Positions 57,194-64,000 of a stretch of DNA of 64,000 nucleotides are shown here, one piece after another. Source of the stretch: Cheiracanthium punctorium (lineage: Eukaryota > Arthropoda > Arachnida > Araneae > Cheiracanthiidae); NCBI GenBank assembly GCA_038373885.1, contig JAWZYV010013173.1, positions 1 to 64,000 of the forward strand. The letters are read 5' to 3'. The translations under genes and the position numbers were made by a program. The notes under the pieces were generated by a model. That model made no database searches. It was not told the DNA's origin and saw only the letters and a list, made by a program, of their open reading frames with translations. How positions within the stretch are numbered: position 1 is the first letter of the stretch; each line of letters opens with the position of its first letter.

Positions 57194-59179
57194 TTAATCT
57201 CCAGAAAATATTAATCAATACCTTTAAATTCTGAACTTTCTTTTACATAACTTTTAATTTAATGTATGTCTATGCTCAATGTTTAAGGAACAAAAGCCTA
57301 GGTCAGTGTTTTTGGGACATCCTGTATAAGTAGGACTTTAACTGGAACCTAAATTCTGGAAGAAACTAAAAGTATGTTATAAGCAAAGTATACTGTAACC
57401 AAAATCTGTTATAACTGGTGTGCACTGCTTATGCTGTTTTTAATTGTTTTTTTTTTTTCCCCAGCATAAAGTATGTATACTACTTCGAATATCTTATATT
57501 TAAAAAATGTGATGTCAGAATGTTTTAATACTAATTGTTTTATAGCATATATTTCTCGAAATGTAATGTCTTCTTTTTTTAATGATATTGATAAAATGTC
57601 AAAATTCTATTTCTAAAAAATATTTCTCATAAAAAAAATTCAGATATTTTAGGCCCTTAACATCAAAATTTAATTTTTGCACTAATGATATACATTTTAT
57701 GGAAAAAATTTCAAACTACATTGATCTGTTATTAAAATTAACAAATTTTATAAAATGTCAGTTGCACAGAGGAAGGGGGGAAACAACATTTTGTTCAAGT
57801 AAATGCAGTGTTTTTTTATTTTTCTCCTTTTCATGTGCTGCTTGAAATTATGTATGTTACAGTGACTTACTTAGATTGCATTGATTATCTATTTTATGAA
57901 TATAATTAGTGCTTTTTTTATAATTTGAATATTAGTGGCCCTTTTATTTGTATGTGTGTTATCAGATAGTAATTAAAGAAAGTAGATAATTTTGGGATTC
58001 AGACAAAAATAATAAAAATAAGCAAGCAAATGAGCTTCTGTTCCAAATAAATTTTAATAAAATCATGTTATACATAATATATTGCTATTTTAATATAAAA
58101 GATGGACAACAAGAAACAAAATTTGTAGTATTTCATGCTTTTTTCAGGGTGTCTACCACATAAAGTAAGCTTGATTTCTTGACCATTAAAAGGTACGAAC
58201 CCTAATATCAAAAATTACACTGTGCCAGGGATGCAGAATATGTCCGATCCGGCTATCTAGGATAGGGAGAATTTTAGCCATCAGGGGGAAATTTTGCAGA
58301 AAAATATAAAACAGAGTTCGATTTTTACAATGAAATACAAAATTCTTTGAGTTTTTCTTTCCCCTTCTCATTTTTAAAGCAATTCTTTTCACCTTTTTCA
58401 CCAATCAGCCATTTGCTTTCTGTTAACTTGGACTAATTGCTATTTAGTAAACATGTATGTAGCTTGTACATTGCAAATCTTTTTACATCTATGGTAATAC
58501 AGAACTTATGCAAGTCTATAACATAAAATTTTGGGGAATTTTCATATGGATTAAGGTAAATGTTGAGTAAAAACATTTTCTGCACCCCTGCATCATGCTC
58601 ATAGAATGAAGGAAAATTATACTTTTAAATTTAACACTATTAATATATATTAAATATTTTTGTATAGTTCCGTTAAGTTGCCGACAATAGTAAAATTAAA
58701 AAATATTTTAAACAAATTTCTTCAAAGTTTTATATAAAAAGCATCTTGATTAACATTTATTTTAAAATTTCTTCAATTGCAATGTACACGTTGTAATAAC
58801 AGTTTGAGTACTCGAATTGAATTACCAAAAATGTCTTATTTTAATTTACAGTCAAATATTAAAAACTGCATTGAAAAAAAAAATTTAAAATAAAACAGAC
58901 TTGCCAACCTATGAAAATCAAAATGTGTAAAACAGCGCGTGAACAGAAATTTCGACACTTTTTGCTATACAACGCGTGAGCGTTATTTTTTACCTTTCAC
59001 CATATAATGCACGAGTATTATTTTTTATGCATTTTATATCACAATTATTTGTTTTAAGTATTAAATAAAGCTAAGAACAATAAAAGAAAATGAAGTTGTT
59101 GAATAAAAGGCAAATCAATTAATACACCATTTTCCAGATTTCTTGTGACTAATAATTTATTAATTATAATCACTTAAAC
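57194..59179. other. AT-rich, no gene seen
   Basis: Non-coding. GACTTGCCAACCTATGAAAA near 58898 resembles an outer terminus of the hAT copy whose transposase relic follows, but its partner is not clear. Confidence 0.45.
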
Positions 59180-59783
59180 TGGCTTGAAAAAACTCTCATT
59201 TTGACTGTGCTGACTTCAAAGAAGCAGCAATAGCTTTTTCTGCTTTATTCAGAAAATCTGAAGTAAAAATCTTTCATAATAAGAAGGCTTTCCAAAATCT
59301 TATTAGACAAGTTGCACCTGAATTAATTTCTGTTTTTCTGAATAATACTGAAAACCCTCTCACATTCAGCATAGTCAGCTGCTGAAATAGGAACATTGTA
59401 TTCGATCAAGAAATATGTAAATAACAGTTCTGCATGAATAACGTCCGACTGTCCCAAGGGCGGATTAAAGAGGGGGCGACCGGCCTCCGAGAAAAAAGAA
59501 ATTAATATAAAAGATCCTAAATTGCTTCCATAAAATGGATGCATATGTCAATCTTCTAACTTCCCACCCCCGAGAAACTTGCATTAATCTGCCACTGGAC
59601 TGTCCGTCCTCTTTGAAAAATGTTTGTAGACTTTTACTGCTGTTAGCTTGTTTCACATTTTCACTGTGTTTTGACGAACTCGAATGGCGAGAAATGTCAT
59701 ACTTCCCTCCATGAGAAATGCTGAAATCACTCCAGCACACGTTACAATAAGCAAATTTCGCTCCTTTGACATATGATACTATA
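59180..59783 (-). pseudogene. Internally deleted hAT transposase, interrupted by a hAT element
   Basis: On the minus strand, about 59783-59606 encodes VSYVKGAKFAYCNVCWSDFS, then ISHGGKYDISRHSSSSKHS and ...SLQTFF. This is the N-terminal BED/TTF-like zinc-binding region of hAT proteins (C…C…H…H). After the 59455-59597 insertion it resumes with DVIHAELLFTYFLIEYNVPI and SAADYAECERVFSIIQKNRN. That joins an N-terminal AELLFTYFLIE block directly to the C-terminal AERVFSI block. So the catalytic core was lost by internal deletion before the later insertion. Beyond a stop, frames continue with LSNKILESLLIMKDF. Confidence 0.75.
59455..59597. mobile_element. hAT-type element (143 bp) inserted in a hAT transposase relic
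   Basis: It begins CAAGGGCGGATTAA and ends TTAATCTGCCACTG (near inverse). The 8-bp duplications GACTGTCC are perfect (59447-59454, 59598-59605). Removing it and one duplication joins the two halves of the minus-strand transposase relic. Confidence 0.9.
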
Positions 59784-59790
59784 TATACCC

Positions 59791-59953
59791 CAGGGGTTGC
59801 GCTGGCTCTTTTTAACATTTCGCCAAATTAGATTTTTTTCGGACATCATTAAGAAAAGCAATTGTCAATATTTTCGCCCAAACGTATTTTCTTTCGCCAA
59901 ACTAATTTTATTTTCGCAATTTGCAACGTTGGCGATCGGCAGCGCGACCCCTG
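59791..59953. mobile_element. hAT-type element, CAGGGGTTGCGCTG ends
   Basis: It begins CAGGGGTTGCGCTGGC and ends GGCAGCGCGACCCCTG. The 7-bp flanks TATACCC match (59784-59790, 59954-59960). It sits at the 5' edge of the hAT transposase relic and supplies that ORF's apparent first codons. Confidence 0.8.
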
Positions 59954-59960
59954 TATACCC

Positions 59961-60989
59961 ATTCTTTGCTATAGCTTTGTTTAAAAGTTTATAAGTTATG
60001 CTGTGCCAGTGATCATTTATCGAAAATAATCCTCAGAAAAGCAATCTAAGTATGCTCATACTACCGTCTGCGTCTACCACTTAAGAGGCCTCTATACTCG
60101 GCTTGCAGAGATTCACGTCCCAATGCTTTCCTATGAAGAAAAGCGCCTTAACGCCTAATCATTTTTCTCGGAAAGTATTTGGTATTTTTACATGAAATTT
60201 TCTTGTGTAAATCTTGAGAACTGTTCGCAATTATTGCGTGAATCAGATTTGGGTTAATTAAGCCGAAAGAGATTTTATTGCAATCTGAAAAGCAACACAA
60301 ATTCTAAAACCGTTATTTTCATTTTTGACGATCCGTTATTTCAAAATCCCGCTCTTTAGCGAAATTTTAACTCGCGTAATAGATTGTATAGCCATCTCAC
60401 TATTTTTACATGCTTTTTTCGTGTTTTTTCAATGACAACTTTTCGTTATTTTCAATTAAATGTAAACGTTATATGCTATGAAATGCATGATTTCAACGCG
60501 AATTTCATCCCCCCACTTTGGTAACCATTAGTTGCGGTGATTGATGAGGTGGGCGTATATTGACCAATTGACCCCCTGTGGTGTCCTCACTTCCCACCCC
60601 AGTGCCTCCAGAAACATTCTCTTCACATTTCAACTTTCGTTTGTGTGTGTATCTGTAAAATCATCTGGCTCAGTTCCTTTTGCATAGCCTTTTGTAGTAA
60701 AAAGTGTTGTTATTTTACTGCTCTCAAGTCTGTCGAATACTTGCTTTGAGCAGTGTGCATTCTCCCGGAGCTCATTGACCAGCCGGAGTGTACTTCGAAG
60801 ACAAGCTCCCCACTGACGCCTCGTCACCTGCGATATATGTTCCTTTGGGAACATACCTCACTAACGGCCAGCAATTCCAGCGAATTGTTACTGCTAATTG
60901 TTTCGTCTTGCGAGGGGACGCACGGCCCTTATCAGGGCCAAAATAGTAGTTGTGCCAGCCTTGCCTGACGAACAATTACCCCGGAGGAA
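59961..60989. other. Spacer between the hAT relic and the LINE
   Basis: AT-rich to about 60500, then more balanced base composition. The latter part may be LINE 5' UTR. The minus-strand ORFs at 60630-61202 have no recognisable domain. Confidence 0.4.
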
Positions 60990-61002
60990 GACCGGCGACC
61001 CG

Positions 61003-61082
61003 GCCCCGTCAGCCCAGTTGGCAGCGCGCTGAGCTCCGAACGAAGACGTCCCCGGTTCGAGTCCCGACCCGGACCGATTTTT
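61003..61082 (+). promoter_or_regulatory. tRNA-like Pol III promoter (A and B boxes) upstream of LINE ORF1
   Basis: An A-box-like sequence (AGCCCAGTTGG, 61011-61021) and a perfect B box (GGTTCGAGTCC, 61054-61064) lie at tRNA spacing. A run of five T residues follows at 61078-61082. The acceptor and anticodon stems pair poorly, so this is not a functional tRNA. It is either the head of a tRNA-derived SINE abutting the LINE or part of the LINE 5' UTR. Confidence 0.55.
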
Positions 61083-61210
61083 CCTGGTGCATCCGAAGTC
61101 CTCCTGACTTTGAGCTTTGTTTATGTGGCACTCTCCTGCCACCCCCAGCTGCTTTTTATTTTTTTTAGATAGGCCGGGCGTGTAGCACAGCCTGCGCTCC
61201 ACTTACCCCT

Positions 61211-62386
61211 TTGAAGCTGTGTGAACGTGCAGAGCTCAAAGGGCACCTGGAGTTAGCGATAGGCGAAGAGCCAGCGTCTCGGACCCCCCCTTTATTCTGT
61301 AACACCACTTCTTTTCTTTTTTCTGACTATCCACCACCTTTCACGACCAGACTGTCCCGCAACACCATGTTAGCGTCCACACACATTAATAACACCACTT
61401 GCGGACAACATCAGAGTCGTACCAGTGATGATGACAATAAAGTCCCTATGGACTTCTATTCCATCTTCCAATCCAAATGGGAAGCGTCCACATGTCCAGA
61501 CTATGATTTTTACTTACTATACTTCGCTTTCTTTGATTCGAGGGATAGAACGATCCGCCTCGCTTACGAAAACGAACTGTGTGACTTGGTCAAGCGACCA
61601 GACATAGACACACTGACCAAATGCCAGGGGCTGTCCCTTTTTAGAATTTTAAACCCCGATGCTATTGCCAAACTAGAAGAACAACGAGGAATTAAGTTTA
61701 CGTCCTCTACACATGTTGCCACCATCTCTGCCCAGAAACGTAAAGAGCCTGAATCTGATTCAGACCTTGATGACAACGGTGAAGAAACATCTAAGCACCA
61801 ATGCTTTAACTACCCCAGGGTACCCACACATGAGCCGGCCATCACTGCAGGCCCCTCCACTACGCTAGGACAAGAAACCATGGGGAACATGGACATTGCT
61901 GTCCCGCAGCCCCCAACTGCTAAAACGTATGCCGTCGCGGCAAGTCAAATGGGCAACGTTCAAGGGCCCAATACCACTGCAGGTCCCTCTATACAAGAAG
62001 AGCAAGCAACCATGGAGGATATGGAAATTAATGTTCCGCAGCCCCCAGACACCCAAACGAAGGCTAATTCAAGTAGCCCAGCAACCAATAAGATCACCAA
62101 ACACACGATCTATGCCGAATTAAACAACAGCTACGCAAAAGACCTTGAGGCCCTCTCTGAAATTGTAGGGGAGGAATTTACCTCCACGCTGTCAGGCGAT
62201 AAGCACAAGTTAGTTATTCCCGATGAAGTCACATTTAGGCAGGTACAGAAGTATCTCAATGACAACAACATCGGGTTCCAAACGATGGACCCCAAGGCCG
62301 CTCGGCCAAAAAAATATGTCATTAAAGGCATACCCGCGTCCACGCCCACACAGGAAATCGACGAATTTCTCAACAAAAGGACTTGA
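61211..62386 (+). CDS. LINE ORF1, N-terminal part (ends at a frameshift)
   Basis: This frame encodes 391 residues. The first ATG is at 61211, but 61367 (MLASTHINN, context ACACCATGT) is an equally plausible start. It contains two Pro/Thr-rich repeats (GPSTTLGQETMGNMDIAVPQ and GPSIQEEQATMEDMEINVPQ). It then enters the domain that precedes the zinc knuckles in Jockey ORF1 proteins (YAELNNSYAKDLEAL, KKYVIKGIPASTPTQEIDEF). The frame stops at 62384-62386, just after AAC AAA AGG, in the middle of that domain. The homologous sequence continues in the next frame, so the break is a one-base gain (or two-base loss) near the A run at 62375-62378. ORF1 proteins bind RNA and form the retrotransposition particle. 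Confidence 0.82.
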   Translation: MKLCERAELKGHLELAIGEEPASRTPPLFCNTTSFLFSDYPPPFTTRLSRNTMLASTHINNTTCGQHQSRTSDDDNKVPMDFYSIFQSKWEASTCPDYDFYLLYFAFFDSRDRTIRLAYENELCDLVKRPDIDTLTKCQGLSLFRILNPDAIAKLEEQRGIKFTSSTHVATISAQKRKEPESDSDLDDNGEETSKHQCFNYPRVPTHEPAITAGPSTTLGQETMGNMDIAVPQPPTAKTYAVAASQMGNVQGPNTTAGPSIQEEQATMEDMEINVPQPPDTQTKANSSSPATNKITKHTIYAELNNSYAKDLEALSEIVGEEFTSTLSGDKHKLVIPDEVTFRQVQKYLNDNNIGFQTMDPKAARPKKYVIKGIPASTPTQEIDEFLNKRT

Positions 62387-63323
62387 ACCACTACATATAA
62401 ACTTCCTCTACTCCAAAAAGCTTCAAAAGCACTGGGCTATAGCCCTCATTGCGCTGCGCCCAAATGAAAATATTGAAGAGATGCACAGGATTACTAAATT
62501 TGGTAGACTCAACGTCACCACCGAGTCTTACCGTGACAAAAAGAAGGTCAAGCAATGTCATAATTGCTTGGCCTACGGCCACCACTCGGCCACATGCACC
62601 CTGACACCAAAGTGTCTTAAGTGCGCCGGCCTCCACACATTTACATCATGTCCTGTCAAGGACAAGAAGCAGACGGCAAAATGCGTAAATTGTTCAGGTG
62701 CCCATGCGGCCACCTACAGGGGCTGCCCCCGCAATCCTGCTAACAGGAACAAGGGTCCGAAACCTTCTAAGCCAATCCAGGCCAACAGAATTGCCACTCA
62801 AGTGTCTAACAAATTCGCATCACTCATGCCTCCCCATTCCGAGGAACCCAACGAAAATGACACCAGTGACTCCCCCAATCAGGAGCCCAGCAACTGTTCA
62901 CCACAAGAAGAGCCTACCGGAGCCAAAGAATCCACTGGGAAACCAGAAGACAAGTCCCAGGAATCCAGGCCCAATCAGAAGAATAGGAAAAAGAAGGCCG
63001 CGAAAATCAACGCGTCCAGAACTCTCCCAATCGGCATGTCGATCCCCCAAGGGGAAGCCCAAAAACCGAATAGTAAATCAAAAGCTAACACGAGCGCCGC
63101 TCAACAAGTGGAAAATCAGGAGTCCGTCTCCCCCGTCTTAGACCTCTTTTCCGCAATGAACGAGCTCACGAAACTAACAGATATCAATAATCTGATCCAA
63201 TTCTTCCGAGAAGTATCTCAAAAACTCAAGCAGCACAAGAAGGCGGTCGACCAGGTCTATCAGTTGCTGCAGATCTATAACCGCTACTTCAACACCAACC
63301 ATGGCCCAGAGGGACAAGCTTAA
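62376..63323 (+). CDS. LINE ORF1, C-terminal part with three zinc knuckles
   Basis: This frame resumes the ORF1 domain after the frameshift. It carries three cysteine-histidine knuckles: CHNCLAYGHHSATC (CX2CX4HX4C), CLKCAGLHTFTSC (CX2CX3HX4C) and CVNCSGAHAATYRGC (CX2CX3HX6C). This triplet is typical of ORF1 in the Jockey and related I-group clades. A long Pro/Ser/Lys-rich linker follows, then a C-terminal segment rich in L, K and Q. The frame is open back to 62223, but residues before about 62376 are out of frame with the true ORF1. It ends with TAA at 63321-63323, overlapping the start of ORF2. Confidence 0.85.
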   Translation, partial: KGLEPLHINFLYSKKLQKHWAIALIALRPNENIEEMHRITKFGRLNVTTESYRDKKKVKQCHNCLAYGHHSATCTLTPKCLKCAGLHTFTSCPVKDKKQTAKCVNCSGAHAATYRGCPRNPANRNKGPKPSKPIQANRIATQVSNKFASLMPPHSEEPNENDTSDSPNQEPSNCSPQEEPTGAKESTGKPEDKSQESRPNQKNRKKKAAKINASRTLPIGMSIPQGEAQKPNSKSKANTSAAQQVENQESVSPVLDLFSAMNELTKLTDINNLIQFFREVSQKLKQHKKAVDQVYQLLQIYNRYFNTNHGPEGQA

Positions 63324-64000
63324 GATCTTATCGTGGAACGCCAACAGCCTCCATGGAAAATTTCCCGAATTCCGGGACTTTCTTTCCCATGGAGACTTTG
63401 ACGTTGCCCTCATACAGGAAACCATGTTTCAGTCAAACAAAAGTTACAGTGTCCCCAACTACATTATGTACCGCAAAGATAGAGAGACCACGACCCACCG
63501 CGTAGCGGGTGGTGTCGCGCTGTACATTAAAAACAACATCAGACACAGGGCTATCACAGATATTCACCTTACAATCCTAGAAGCGGTCTCCGTCATCATT
63601 GAAGCGGAATCTTTTGACCTAATGGTCACTTCGGCGTACGTGAGACACCTCCCCACCAGCGATATACAGAAACTGTTCGCTTACCACCCTAAATGCCTCA
63701 TAATGGGCGACTTTAACGCTGCTCACTACGCTTGGAACTGCAGAAGGAATAATCACTTTGGGAGCCAGCTCCTCAAGCTACTTATACAAGATCACATCAG
63801 GATGGCCTTCCCACCCACCCCTACTCACTACGTGAATGATGATAGAACAAAACACTCAACCTTGGACTACGCATTGCACAACTTGGCATGCACCCCGGAT
63901 GTCTGTACTATGGACAGATTTACTTCGGACCACATGCCAATCCACACTGAAGTCCCTCTCAAACCACACCTACTACCGAGCAAACCAAGACTGAAGACGG
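63301..64000 (+). CDS. LINE ORF2, endonuclease domain (3' truncated by the window)
   Basis: The ATG at 63301 starts a frame open to the last base (233 codons), overlapping ORF1 by 23 nt in a different frame. Endonuclease/exonuclease/phosphatase motifs appear in order: ILSWNANSL (residues 9-17), ALIQETMF (catalytic Glu), GGVALYIKN, LIMGDFNAAHYAWN (catalytic Asp/Asn), STLDYAL and FTSDHMPIH (SDH motif). This AP-like endonuclease nicks target DNA to prime reverse transcription. The reverse transcriptase should follow past the window. The overlap suggests coupled translation or reinitiation, as proposed for related LINEs. Confidence 0.9.
   Translation, partial: MAQRDKLKILSWNANSLHGKFPEFRDFLSHGDFDVALIQETMFQSNKSYSVPNYIMYRKDRETTTHRVAGGVALYIKNNIRHRAITDIHLTILEAVSVIIEAESFDLMVTSAYVRHLPTSDIQKLFAYHPKCLIMGDFNAAHYAWNCRRNNHFGSQLLKLLIQDHIRMAFPPTPTHYVNDDRTKHSTLDYALHNLACTPDVCTMDRFTSDHMPIHTEVPLKPHLLPSKPRLKT

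Larger units (their letters stand above)
60990..64000 (+). mobile_element. Jockey-clade LINE, 5' part, cut by the window edge
   Basis: Two consecutive + strand ORFs have the layout of a Jockey-type non-LTR retrotransposon: a gag-like ORF1 with zinc knuckles and an ORF2 opening with an AP-type endonuclease. The GC content is clearly higher than the surrounding AT-rich DNA. The exact 5' end is unknown; the GC-rich tract starts somewhere between about 60570 and 61000. The reverse transcriptase and 3' end lie beyond 64000. Confidence 0.85.

Noticed and set aside
61003..61082. Functional tRNA gene with a CCG anticodon-like loop
   Set aside because: Only part of the anticodon and T stems pair, and no convincing acceptor stem was found upstream.
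60630..61202. Overlapping minus-strand ORFs at the LINE 5' end
   Set aside because: They are complementary to LINE or SINE sequence in a GC-richer stretch, with no recognisable domain.

Overview
The window is AT-rich animal nuclear DNA with one intron-split host gene, a partial LINE and a dense layer of DNA transposons. Nothing bacterial, viral or organellar was seen. The organism is probably an arthropod, and a chelicerate such as a spider is my best guess. That rests on the style of the gene and repeats, not on a diagnostic marker.

The only host gene I can support is on the + strand. It is a complete seven-exon MBOAT7-type lysophosphatidylinositol acyltransferase (coding exons 34765-50796, 466 codons plus stop). 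All splice junctions are GT-AG and the phases are consistent. Its catalytic Asn and His are conserved. Introns 1 and 4 are filled with transposons.

The right end (about 61 kb to the window edge) carries a Jockey-clade non-LTR retrotransposon on the + strand. ORF1 has three zinc knuckles and is broken once by a +1 frameshift. ORF2 begins 23 bases inside the end of ORF1 and is cut by the window edge within its endonuclease domain. A tRNA-like RNA polymerase III promoter lies just upstream.

The rest is mostly non-autonomous DNA transposons. The main groups are: (i) many short hAT-type elements with CAGGGGCGTAGCC-like or CAGTGGCGGAT-like ends and long G/C runs, most with visible 8-bp target duplications; (ii) piggyBac-type elements flanked by TTAA and ending in CCC/GGG; (iii) pogo/Tigger-type elements flanked by TA; (iv) two Helitrons, one with three 5'-end copies; (v) two large inverted-repeat elements, each with another element inserted inside; (vi) tRNA-derived SINE copies. 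Three hAT transposase relics (about 15.4, 35.3 and 59.2-59.8 kb) point to the autonomous source families.

Layout: 1-9 kb, pogo/Tigger relic and hAT elements; 9-16 kb, three nested inverted-repeat structures and a Helitron; 16.7-20.5 kb, a TA-flanked element with insertions; 20.9-28.9 kb, piggyBac and hAT elements; 31.3-33.9 kb, hAT elements, a perfect 66-bp palindrome and a 75-bp minisatellite; 34.7-50.8 kb, the host gene; 51-57.5 kb, nested DNA elements; 59-60 kb, a deleted hAT copy; 61-64 kb, the LINE. I found no convincing undescribed gene system. The unusual material is structural: palindromes, nesting and multi-ended elements.
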